A stretch of 15,325 nt of DNA, taken from positions 1 to 15,325 of the forward strand of contig JAGWGS010000011.1 in the NCBI GenBank assembly GCA_028867235.1, read 5' to 3'. This document shows positions 1 to 6,421 of the stretch, piece after piece. The notes beneath the pieces were generated by a model that saw only the letters and a list, made by a program, of their open reading frames with translations, made no database searches and was not told the origin of the DNA. Source of the DNA: Nitrososphaerota archaeon. Lineage in GTDB: Archaea; Thermoproteota; Nitrososphaeria; Nitrososphaerales; Nitrosopumilaceae. Position 1 is the first letter of the stretch. Every line of letters starts with the position of its first letter. Both the position numbers and the translations under genes were made by a program.

Positions 1-75
1 ATTAGGGCATTAGAAGCGCTTGCTAACAAGAGAGAGAAAAGAATACCGCGTAAACACGGAAACATTAATCTTTGA
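1..75 (+). CDS. pccB: Acyl-CoA carboxylase carboxyltransferase subunit, C-terminal end only
   Basis: Only the last 24 codons and the TGA stop are in the window. The reading frame ends in RKHGNINL, which resembles the typical tail (KKHGNIPL) of propionyl/acetyl-CoA carboxylase beta subunits, preceded by a basic KREKR stretch also usual there. The subunit transfers the carboxyl group from carboxybiotin to acetyl-CoA or propionyl-CoA. The stop lies six bases before the biotin carboxylase ATG, so the three genes very likely form one operon (carboxyltransferase, biotin carboxylase, biotin carrier). The assignment rests on a short tail plus context; the catalytic part is outside the window. Confidence 0.75.
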   Translation: MRALEALANKREKRIPRKHGNINL

Positions 76-81
76 TTGGAT

Positions 82-1575
82 ATGATTGAAAAAATTCTGA
101 TAGCAAATAGAGGAGAAATAGCCATTAGAGTTATCAAGACATGTCAAGCTCTTGGAATAAAATCAGTTGCAGTTTATTCTGATGAAGATGTGAACTCAAA
201 ACACGTAAAGATGGCAACAGAAGCATATCACATCGGTTCAGCACCTCCAGCCCAAAGTTATCTTAACATGGAGAAAATAGTAGAGACAGCAGTCAGTTCT
301 GGGGCTGATGCTATTCATCCTGGATACGGATTTCTCTCTGAAAATGCAGACTTTGCGGATCTCTGTGAGAAAAAGAATTTGAATTTCATTGGACCATCTG
401 GAAAATCAATGAGACTATGTGGTGACAAAATGGAATGCAAGGCTGCAATGATCAAAGCCAAAGTGCCCACTGTTCCTGGAAGTCCAGGAATTGTAGAGGA
501 GGTAGAAAAAGCACTAGATATTGCACATAATATTGGGTACCCTGTTTTGCTAAAGTCTGTTTTTGGTGGTGGAGGAAGAGGAATTAGACTGGTACATAAT
601 GAACAAGAATTACGACAAGCCTTTGAACTTGCTTCTGGCGAATCTAAAGCTGCTTTTGGCAAGTCTGCCCTGTTTGTAGAAAAATTCCTGCCAAAAATAC
701 GACACATTGAGTTTCAATTAGCACGTGACAAGCACGGAAATGCAGTGCATATATTTGAACGAGAGTGTTCCATACAGCGAAGACATCAAAAACTCATAGA
801 AATGTCTCCATCTCCCGTAGTAGATCAAAAGATTCGTGATGAGATAGGAGCATTGGCAGTCAATGCAGCAATTGCAGTTGATTATCTTAATGCAGGAACT
901 GCAGAATTTCTAAGATTGGATGATGGAACATTCTATTTTATAGAAATAAACGCAAGGCTTCAGGTAGAACACCCAGTAACTGAATTAGTATCTGGGCTTG
1001 ATCTTGTTAAATTACAAATTGACATTGCAAATGGAAAAGAAATTCCATTCAAACAAAAAGATCTCAAAGTAAATGGATGTTCAATAGAATGTAGAATAAA
1101 TGCAGAGGATACATTTTTGGACTTTGCACCTTCCACCGGAAAAATATGGGATACAAATATCCCATCTGGACCTGGAGTTAGAGTTGATACGTATCTCTAT
1201 CCGGGTTGTACTGTTTCTCCATATTATGACTCACTTATGGGTAAACTAATTACGTGGGGCCAAAACTTTGAAGAAGCAAGACAACGCATGTCTCTGGCAT
1301 TATCTGACTTTTACATCGAAGGAGTTGAAACTGCTATACCGCTATACAAAACCATCTTAAACAGCAAGGAGTTCATTACCGGTGATCTGTCTACAGACTT
1401 TCTTGATAGATTCAAGATCCTTGACAGGCTACAAAATGATCTAAAAGACGAAGCATTGCAAAAGTCTGAAGCTGGACTTGCTGCCACACTCATACATTCC
1501 GAATTTCTCAAAAATAAAATCAAGACACGTAAAGAACATGGCATAAGATGGAAAACACAAGTGGACAGGCATTGA
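82..1575 (+). CDS. accC: Acetyl-CoA/propionyl-CoA carboxylase, biotin carboxylase subunit
   Basis: ATP-grasp enzyme that carboxylates the biotin on the carrier protein, using ATP and bicarbonate. From the ATG at 82 the protein has 497 residues, close to the usual 450-500 for single-domain biotin carboxylases. Visible are the N-terminal IEKILIANRGEIAIRV signature (2-17), the glycine-rich ATP loop FGGGGRGIR (161-169), ECSIQRRHQKLIE (228-240) and EINARLQVEH (288-297) with the catalytic arginine at 292. An in-frame TTG at 76 would add two residues; ATG 82 was preferred because homologues begin at this point. In ammonia-oxidising archaea this enzyme serves the 3-hydroxypropionate/4-hydroxybutyrate cycle and accepts both acetyl-CoA and propionyl-CoA (family knowledge). 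The carrier gene follows one base after the stop. No frameshift or missing key residue was seen. Confidence 0.95.
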   Translation: MIEKILIANRGEIAIRVIKTCQALGIKSVAVYSDEDVNSKHVKMATEAYHIGSAPPAQSYLNMEKIVETAVSSGADAIHPGYGFLSENADFADLCEKKNLNFIGPSGKSMRLCGDKMECKAAMIKAKVPTVPGSPGIVEEVEKALDIAHNIGYPVLLKSVFGGGGRGIRLVHNEQELRQAFELASGESKAAFGKSALFVEKFLPKIRHIEFQLARDKHGNAVHIFERECSIQRRHQKLIEMSPSPVVDQKIRDEIGALAVNAAIAVDYLNAGTAEFLRLDDGTFYFIEINARLQVEHPVTELVSGLDLVKLQIDIANGKEIPFKQKDLKVNGCSIECRINAEDTFLDFAPSTGKIWDTNIPSGPGVRVDTYLYPGCTVSPYYDSLMGKLITWGQNFEEARQRMSLALSDFYIEGVETAIPLYKTILNSKEFITGDLSTDFLDRFKILDRLQNDLKDEALQKSEAGLAATLIHSEFLKNKIKTRKEHGIRWKTQVDRH

Positions 1576-1576
1576 T

Positions 1577-2089
1577 ATGAAATTCAAATTAGAAAATACA
1601 AATGAAAACCTGGATGGTGAAATTGTCAAGGCTGCAGGCAATAATGAATTTGTACTAAAAATTAAAGGAAAAGAAAGAGATCTCAAAGTCATAACAATGA
1701 CTCATGATAAAGTGGAATTCATGTTAGATAGTGCTTATCACATTACAAAATATCTTGAGAACAGTACTAACAAGATAACTCTAGTTATTGATGGTGTAAA
1801 ACTGACATTCAACAAGCGACCTGAAATGGATAATATTGTATACAAAAATTCTGGTGCTGATTCTGCCTCTGATTCTCAAGCCCATCTCAAAAGCCAAATT
1901 CCTGGAAGAGTTGTATCAGTAAATGTTGAAACTGGAGCTAATGTGAAAAAAGGTGATGTGGTATGTGTTTTAGAATCTATGAAAATGCAGATCTCAATTA
2001 AATCTCATAAAGACGGGGTTGTAAAATCAATAAAAATGAAACCAGGTGCATCAGTTGCCAAAAATGATGTACTTGTAGAAATTGAATAA
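1577..2089 (+). CDS. accB: Biotin carboxyl carrier protein of acetyl/propionyl-CoA carboxylase
   Basis: A 170-residue protein that carries biotin between the carboxylase and carboxyltransferase active sites. The biotinyl domain fills roughly residues 105-170 and contains the attachment motif ESMKM, with the biotinylated lysine at 136, 34 residues from the C-terminus as is normal for the family. Residues 1-90 form a less conserved N-terminal part, probably the region that docks on the other subunits, followed by a short Ser/Ala/Asp-rich linker near 92-102. The ATG sits one base after the accC stop, with no clear ribosome-binding site, so translation is probably coupled. The gene ends 25 bases from the end of the convergent channel gene. 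Confidence 0.94.
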   Translation: MKFKLENTNENLDGEIVKAAGNNEFVLKIKGKERDLKVITMTHDKVEFMLDSAYHITKYLENSTNKITLVIDGVKLTFNKRPEMDNIVYKNSGADSASDSQAHLKSQIPGRVVSVNVETGANVKKGDVVCVLESMKMQISIKSHKDGVVKSIKMKPGASVAKNDVLVEIE

Positions 2090-2114
2090 ATTTCTAACTG
2101 AAGTTTAAAATAAA

Positions 2115-2948
2115 TTATTTTCGTGATTTCACTATGGTGAATTGACCATCAAATATGGCACTATTTGCAACAGTGATCTCCTTGTTTTCACACAAAATTG
2201 TTGTAAACTTTGGGCCTATCTTGACTACTAATCCAGAATATGTGTCTGTTGAACTTTTCAACTCAAGCTCATCGCCTTCTGTAAATGGTAGTTGTTCCTT
2301 TATTGGAATCTCCTTCATTATTCTGACATTTCCTTGAATTATAGCATTGTTTGGGACGATGTATTCTGTATTGTGATCCGTGATTATCTTTGTGTACAGC
2401 ACGTTTACCTCCTCAACTTTTCCGCGCACGTTGTCATTTACTATCATTATTTCATCACCGATTTTGGCTGGAAATGTAGTCAACATCAATCCTCCTGAGA
2501 TTATGTTTCCTACTATTGTTGATATTCCAATACCTATGATGATTGCTGTCACTCCTCCTCCTACTAGGATCTCTTCTGGTGCTACATTCCATTGGTATAG
2601 CAGCGATATACCGGAAATCAATGATATTAAAATTATTACAAAAAATGAAATGCCTGCAGAAAACTGTGCAGGTATCTTGTGAGAAAATTCTTTTAGTATG
2701 CGTCTTACTGCAATAACTGCTATTAGCGAAAGTGTTATTGTGACAACTGTTTCTGCTGCTTGAATGTGAGGATGTTTTAATCCTACTGTGGGTGCTGCAA
2801 ATATCTCAAAGATTGTTAAACTAATCCATGATGTCACTGCAATTGATATTATTTTTATTATTAGACTGGTAAATTCACGTTGCAGCGATTTTTGTTTTTT
2901 AGATTGTGTTTTTAAATTGTTTTTGTAATTTTCTTGTTTGAATGTCAC
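2115..2948 (-). CDS. MscS-family small-conductance mechanosensitive ion channel
   Basis: A 277-residue membrane protein. A lysine/glutamine-rich cytoplasmic start (1-25) is followed by four hydrophobic segments at about 28-50, 64-83, 97-118 and 127-158. The last is the pore-lining helix of the MscS fold, rich in Gly, Ala and Ile with a GNIISGG turn, and leads into the beta domain (FPAKIGDEIMI, about 159-169) and a cytoplasmic vestibule part. Such channels release solutes on osmotic downshock; the solute is not predictable here. The start is GTG at 2948; an in-frame TAG lies nine bases upstream and no nearby ATG exists. It lies downstream of the peroxiredoxin on the same strand, 86 bases away, with its own possible TATA element, so a shared transcript is uncertain. 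Confidence 0.85.
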   Translation of the reverse strand: MTFKQENYKNNLKTQSKKQKSLQREFTSLIIKIISIAVTSWISLTIFEIFAAPTVGLKHPHIQAAETVVTITLSLIAVIAVRRILKEFSHKIPAQFSAGISFFVIILISLISGISLLYQWNVAPEEILVGGGVTAIIIGIGISTIVGNIISGGLMLTTFPAKIGDEIMIVNDNVRGKVEEVNVLYTKIITDHNTEYIVPNNAIIQGNVRIMKEIPIKEQLPFTEGDELELKSSTDTYSGLVVKIGPKFTTILCENKEITVANSAIFDGQFTIVKSRK

Positions 2949-2985
2949 TCTATTCTAGTTGTTTTCTTGATATTTAGATTTTAGT

Positions 2986-2991
2986 TATAAA
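2986..2991 (-). promoter_or_regulatory. Possible TATA element for the MscS-like channel gene
   Basis: On the minus strand TTTATA lies about 40 bases before the GTG start of the channel gene, which would place transcription start some 14 bases upstream of the start codon. It was read by eye and AT-rich archaeal spacers give chance matches, so confidence is low. Confidence 0.3.
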
Positions 2992-3034
2992 ATATTTGAC
3001 ATGTATGTATTTGTAAAATAAATTAAGGAGATGA

Positions 3035-3502
3035 TTATTTTTTCTTTAGAAAGTCCATAATCTCTTGATAATTTGGCTCTAACAACGGATTGTCTGAAAC
3101 CCACTTATAGACAACAGTTCCTGCCTCATCTACAATAAATACAGATCTCTTTGCTGCATCATATCCTTTTACGTGCAACAGGTCTGGCATTAGAACATCA
3201 TAGTCTCTTATGGTTTTACTCTTGTAGTCTCCAAGTACTGGAAAGTTGAGGTGTTGAGCTTCTGCAAATGCTTTGTTTGCAAATGGTCCATCGTTACTAA
3301 TTCCAATTACCTGTGCCCCAAGTTTTGATATTTCACTCCACTCATCTCTGAAGGTACACATTTCCTTTGTACATACAGGAGAACTTGCTGCCACAAAGAA
3401 TGATAAGACAACTTTTTTTCCTTTAAATTCATCTAGGCTTCGCATTTTTAATTCTGTATCTACTAAGGTAAAAGGCGGTGCCTTCTGTCCTACATTTACC
3501 AT
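3035..3502 (-). CDS. Peroxiredoxin (BCP/AhpC-TSA type) with atypical active-site proline
   Basis: A 155-residue thioredoxin-fold peroxidase that reduces hydrogen peroxide and organic peroxides. The peroxidatic cysteine is Cys44 in SPVCTKE, and Cys49 (CTKEMC) is placed like the resolving cysteine of BCP-type peroxiredoxins. A conserved arginine appears in AKRSVFIVDEAG (about 115-126). The length and the GQKAPPFTL start match the family. The universal motif is Pxxx(T/S)xxC; here residues 37-44 read VAASSPVC, so the proline is replaced by valine (see findings). No signal peptide is seen, so it is cytoplasmic. ATG at 3502 directly precedes VNVGQKAPPF and fits homologue starts. It is divergent from nuoA across 141 bases. 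Ammonia oxidisers have a need for peroxide defence; a specific link to the neighbours is not shown. Confidence 0.92.
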   Translation of the reverse strand: MVNVGQKAPPFTLVDTELKMRSLDEFKGKKVVLSFFVAASSPVCTKEMCTFRDEWSEISKLGAQVIGISNDGPFANKAFAEAQHLNFPVLGDYKSKTIRDYDVLMPDLLHVKGYDAAKRSVFIVDEAGTVVYKWVSDNPLLEPNYQEIMDFLKKK

Positions 3503-3522
3503 GTTGATACTCTTCTACTGTC

Positions 3523-3528
3523 ATATAT
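3523..3528 (-). promoter_or_regulatory. Possible TATA element for the peroxiredoxin gene
   Basis: On the minus strand ATATAT lies 21-26 bases before the ATG, close to the spacing expected for a nearly leaderless archaeal transcript. No ribosome-binding site is seen between it and the ATG, which agrees with a leaderless start. Read by eye; low certainty. Confidence 0.3.
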
Positions 3529-3643
3529 CAATCATTTTAGAAATCATGCAATCAATTTGAGGATCTGAACAATTGAATATATTATCTAATTTTAGTAAAA
3601 TTCTTGAAAATTTTGTTTACAATAAAAATTATGATCGTAGAAT

Positions 3644-4060
3644 GTGCATAGATTTTTATACTCTCCGACTGGCTTGTTAGCTACTTTGGTAGGAGAAGCT
3701 GCGGGTAGTTTCAGTCCAATTTTATTATTATTCACTTTCGCAATAGTGGCAACAGGGCCAACTCTGATCCTATCTAGAATGATCGCTCCAAGACGTACTC
3801 CTAACCCTGTCAAGTTCCTACCTATGGAATCTGGCCAGGTTCCAAAAGGCGAAGGACGTACCCACTTTATGATGCAGTATTACTCATTTGTACTCATGTT
3901 CGTAGTCTTTGATGTAGCAGCGATCTTTTTGTACGCCTGGGGTAGTAGCATACTAAATCTTCCAAAGTCCGCAACTCTTCCAATAATTGGATTTCTTGCT
4001 ATAATCTTTGCAGCCTTTGCCTTTGCATTGTATCAGGCTGGGAGGAAAGACATTTGGTAA
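3644..4060 (+). CDS. nuoA: NADH-quinone oxidoreductase-like complex, subunit A
   Basis: Small membrane subunit of the complex I proximal arm with three predicted helices (about 25-46, 79-99 and 111-131 counting from GTG 3644). The family pattern is visible: the loop PMESG (60-64), where bacterial proteins have YECG, and VVFDVAAIFLYAW (87-99), matching the conserved FDxE segment of helix 2. Asp90 is kept, but the glutamate two residues later is alanine (Ala92), and the loop cysteine is serine (Ser63). The start is uncertain: GTG 3644 is the longest possible, since an in-frame TAG lies at 3638, while TTG 3674 and TTG 3686 would give 128 and 124 residues; a TATA-like element favours 3686. First gene of the nuo cluster; nuoB follows after 30 bases. 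Confidence 0.9.
   Translation: MHRFLYSPTGLLATLVGEAAGSFSPILLLFTFAIVATGPTLILSRMIAPRRTPNPVKFLPMESGQVPKGEGRTHFMMQYYSFVLMFVVFDVAAIFLYAWGSSILNLPKSATLPIIGFLAIIFAAFAFALYQAGRKDIW
3653..3660 (+). promoter_or_regulatory. Possible TATA element heading the nuo cluster
   Basis: TTTTTATA is centred about 29 bases before an in-frame TTG at 3686. Archaeal transcription usually starts about 25-27 bases after the TATA centre, so this element would give a near-leaderless nuoA mRNA starting translation at TTG 3686 rather than at GTG 3644. An alternative AT-rich element at about 3619-3628 would fit the GTG start. Transcript 5' end mapping would decide. Confidence 0.35.
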
Positions 4061-4061
4061 C

Positions 4062-4069
4062 TTTTAAAT
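4062..4069 (+). promoter_or_regulatory. Possible internal promoter before nuoB
   Basis: TTTTAAAT in the nuoA-nuoB gap is centred about 26 bases before the nuoB ATG, the spacing expected for a leaderless archaeal transcript. No Shine-Dalgarno-like sequence precedes this ATG. It could be a second promoter for nuoB onward. By-eye reading in an AT-rich gap. Confidence 0.3.
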
Positions 4070-4090
4070 CGAATATAACAAAGATTCGGG

Positions 4091-4630
4091 ATGGGAACAA
4101 TAATGCTTAAAGAATTAGTTAGTCCAGAAAATTCTCCTCATGCTACTAATGTTTTGGTAGGAAAACTTGGTGATATTCTAGTTAGAGCAGTAGGAAAACC
4201 ATTTGATTATGCCATAAATTGGGGCAGAATCTACTCCCTGTGGCCAGTTCACCTTGAGACAGCTTGCTGTAGTGTTGAATTTGGTGCTGCTTCTAGTCCT
4301 AGGTATGATGTTGAAAGATTTGGTATTATCGAAGCATTTGGTTCTCTTCGACAATGTGACCTTATTGTAGTGATGGGAACAATTACCAGAAAGATGGCTC
4401 CTCGACTAAGAATGGTGTATGACCAGATGCCTGATCCAAAATATGTGATTGCAATGGGTGCATGTGCTATAACTGGAGGATTATACTTTGACTCATATAA
4501 CGTGCTTCCTGGAATTGACGGGGTTCTTCCTGTTGATGTCTATGTTCCAGGATGTCCTCCAAGACCTGAAACATTGATTCAAGGATGCATGTTACTTCAA
4601 GAAAAAATTAAACGGACAAAGGCCAAATAG
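4091..4630 (+). CDS. nuoB: NADH-quinone oxidoreductase-like complex, subunit B (cluster N2)
   Basis: Peripheral subunit of 179 residues holding the [4Fe-4S] cluster N2, which passes electrons to quinone at the NuoB/NuoD interface. All four N2 ligands are visible: the tandem Cys59-Cys60 (ETACCSVEF), Cys125 (AMGACAITGG) and Cys155 (VPGCPPRPE). The helix motif that usually reads SPRQAD is GSLRQCD (84-90), so the proline is leucine and an extra cysteine lies at 89; the conserved Arg87 is kept. ATG 4091 was chosen; ATG 4103 is possible and would remove four residues. The N-terminal 30 residues are a normal length for the family. nuoC begins two bases after the stop. Confidence 0.96.
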   Translation: MGTIMLKELVSPENSPHATNVLVGKLGDILVRAVGKPFDYAINWGRIYSLWPVHLETACCSVEFGAASSPRYDVERFGIIEAFGSLRQCDLIVVMGTITRKMAPRLRMVYDQMPDPKYVIAMGACAITGGLYFDSYNVLPGIDGVLPVDVYVPGCPPRPETLIQGCMLLQEKIKRTKAK

Positions 4631-4632
4631 CA

Positions 4633-5286
4633 ATGAGCTCTGGAACTGACAAGGACGTAGAGGCTAAGGATACTGGCGAGGAGAAAACTACAGGCACTAA
4701 ACCAGAGTCCATGTCAAAAGATGAGGCAAAAAAATTTTATGAAGAAAAGGGACTTGATTTATCTCCTGATGTACCTGTCAAACCAAAACCAATTCCAGAA
4801 TTTGAAAAATCTCTGGCAGACAAAATCTCTTCAAAATTTGGAGACAAGGCGCATGTTGATTATGTAAGATCTGATCGAATCAGGGTTACAGCTAAAAGAG
4901 AAGATATTGTGTCTGTTGCCAAGTTTATCCGGGACGAACTAAAATATGATCATGCAGAGTCCGTATCTGGAGTTGATTATCCTGATTCAAAAGAAATTGA
5001 AGTAATCTATCACTTGGGGTCTTATACTGATGAAAAACTTGGACGACAAATATTTGCTCTTGCCACTCGAGTTCCAAGAGAAGATGTTCCAAATCCAGGA
5101 TCTGATATGTCTAGAACTCCCTCATTACGTGACATATTCTATAGCGTAGAATTTCATGAAAGAGAATGTTTTGAAATGTTTGGTGTATACTTTGAAGGGC
5201 ATCCTGATATGCGAAGATTGCTCTTACCAGAAGATTGGGCAGATATACCGCCATTTAGAAAGGACTTCAAGATAAAGGGACGATAA
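4633..5286 (+). CDS. nuoC: NADH-quinone oxidoreductase-like complex, subunit C (30 kDa)
   Basis: Peripheral subunit of 217 residues that packs against NuoD and helps hold the quinone module together; it binds no cofactor. The family signature ERECFEMFGVYFEGHP lies at about 176-191, followed by MRRLLLPEDW (193-202). The conserved domain begins near residue 54. Before it lies a strongly charged, low-complexity extension (1-53) rich in Lys, Glu, Asp, Thr and Pro, not typical of NuoC and probably disordered. An internal ATG at residue 27 (SMSKDEAKKF) could be an alternative start, but ATG 4633, just after nuoB, was kept because of tight spacing. nuoC and nuoD are separate genes, not fused. Confidence 0.94.
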   Translation: MSSGTDKDVEAKDTGEEKTTGTKPESMSKDEAKKFYEEKGLDLSPDVPVKPKPIPEFEKSLADKISSKFGDKAHVDYVRSDRIRVTAKREDIVSVAKFIRDELKYDHAESVSGVDYPDSKEIEVIYHLGSYTDEKLGRQIFALATRVPREDVPNPGSDMSRTPSLRDIFYSVEFHERECFEMFGVYFEGHPDMRRLLLPEDWADIPPFRKDFKIKGR

Positions 5287-5287
5287 A

Positions 5288-6421
5288 ATGACTACACAAC
5301 TACCACCTGGAATGCATATAGAAACCGTGGATGAGAAGATAATGACTCTCAACGTAGGTCCACAACACCCAGGTTCTGGACATATGAGATTGATAATCAA
5401 AGTAGATGGTGACTATATTGTTTCATGTGATCCCGATCCAGGTTATGTACACAGAGGAGAAGAGAAAATGGCAGAGTACCGAAATTACATCCAAAATATT
5501 CCTCATCTTGAAAGACCTGTAATACATGATTCTTCCAATATTTTGTATCCTTATTGTCTTTCAGTAGAAGAGTTGTTGGGAATTGAAGTACCGGAACGAG
5601 CAAAGTACATCCGAGTGATCGCGGCAGAACTTAATCGTTGTATTTACATCTTGTACTGGTTAGCTATCTATGGTATATTCATGGGTCACTCCACAATGTT
5701 CATGTGGCCAGCTGGTGATAGAGAACTTTTCATTGACCTCCTAGAAGCAATGTCCGGTGCTAGAGTCACACATGCATATCTTGTTCCTGGTGGAGTACGA
5801 AATGACTTGCCATCAAATTTTGAGGAGAGATGCTTGCGCCAAGTTGAGTATTTTGAAAAGAGGCTCAAAGAATATGAAGCTGTATTTTATCAAAATCCGT
5901 TACTGAAAGCAAGAACTGAAGGGAGTGGAATCTTGTCCAGGACTGATGCTATACGACTTGGTACAACTGGCTCAGTACTAAGAGCATCTGGTGTTGATTT
6001 TGATGTAAGGAAAAAGGAACCATATGATGTCTATGAAAATCTTGACTTTCAATCTATAGTTATGAAAGAAGGTGACTCTTATGCAAGATCTCGCGTACCT
6101 TATCTTGAAATGTTTGAGAGCTGCAGAATAATAAAAGATGCATTAAGAAAGATGCCAAAATCTGGTTCTGTACGCACTAAATTAAAACCAAATCCAAAAG
6201 GAGGAAACGATGAAGTTTACCGCAGAATAGAGTCTGGCAGAGGAGCAATTGGATATTACATTGTATCTAACAATCGACCGGAGCCTTATAGAGTGAAGAT
6301 CAGTGTTGGGTCATTTAGAAATTTGATTTGTATGCCATATTTGCTAAAAGGAGAAAAACTTGGAAACATGCCAGCAGTTTATTGGGGTCTTAATTATTGG
6401 CCTGTGGAGGCAGATAGATAA
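5288..6421 (+). CDS. nuoD: NADH-quinone oxidoreductase-like complex, subunit D (49 kDa)
   Basis: Peripheral subunit of 377 residues, related to [NiFe]-hydrogenase large subunits, that forms the quinone-binding chamber with NuoB. The typical opening LNVGPQHP (21-28) is followed by GSGHMRL, and GYVHRGEEK (52-60) and the LSVEELLGIEVPERAKYIR segment (91-109) are conserved. Tyr89 aligns with the tyrosine that contacts the quinone head group. The hydrogenase CxxC nickel ligands are absent, as expected for a quinone-reducing enzyme. The loop histidine usually in AAHG is shifted by one residue (His32). A purine-rich AAGGGA lies seven bases before the ATG. The last base of the TAA is the first base of the nuoH ATG. 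Confidence 0.96.
   Translation: MTTQLPPGMHIETVDEKIMTLNVGPQHPGSGHMRLIIKVDGDYIVSCDPDPGYVHRGEEKMAEYRNYIQNIPHLERPVIHDSSNILYPYCLSVEELLGIEVPERAKYIRVIAAELNRCIYILYWLAIYGIFMGHSTMFMWPAGDRELFIDLLEAMSGARVTHAYLVPGGVRNDLPSNFEERCLRQVEYFEKRLKEYEAVFYQNPLLKARTEGSGILSRTDAIRLGTTGSVLRASGVDFDVRKKEPYDVYENLDFQSIVMKEGDSYARSRVPYLEMFESCRIIKDALRKMPKSGSVRTKLKPNPKGGNDEVYRRIESGRGAIGYYIVSNNRPEPYRVKISVGSFRNLICMPYLLKGEKLGNMPAVYWGLNYWPVEADR

Noticed and set aside
315..707. A 130-codon open frame on the minus strand inside accC.
   Set aside because: It lies fully opposite a strongly conserved gene, its translation resembles no family I know, and no start signal is seen.
2090..2114. A possible shared terminator between convergent accB and the channel gene.
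   Set aside because: Only 25 AT-rich bases, no hairpin and no long T-run in either direction; cannot be supported.
3631..3651. A tiny open frame (MIVECA) just before nuoA that might be a regulatory leader peptide.
   Set aside because: Only six codons, no ribosome-binding site, and it overlaps the GTG start and approaches the TATA-like element that would lie downstream of it.
3592..3813. A minus-strand open frame across the nuoA start region.
   Set aside because: Mostly antisense to nuoA; no homology recognised and its start overlaps the promoter region of other genes.
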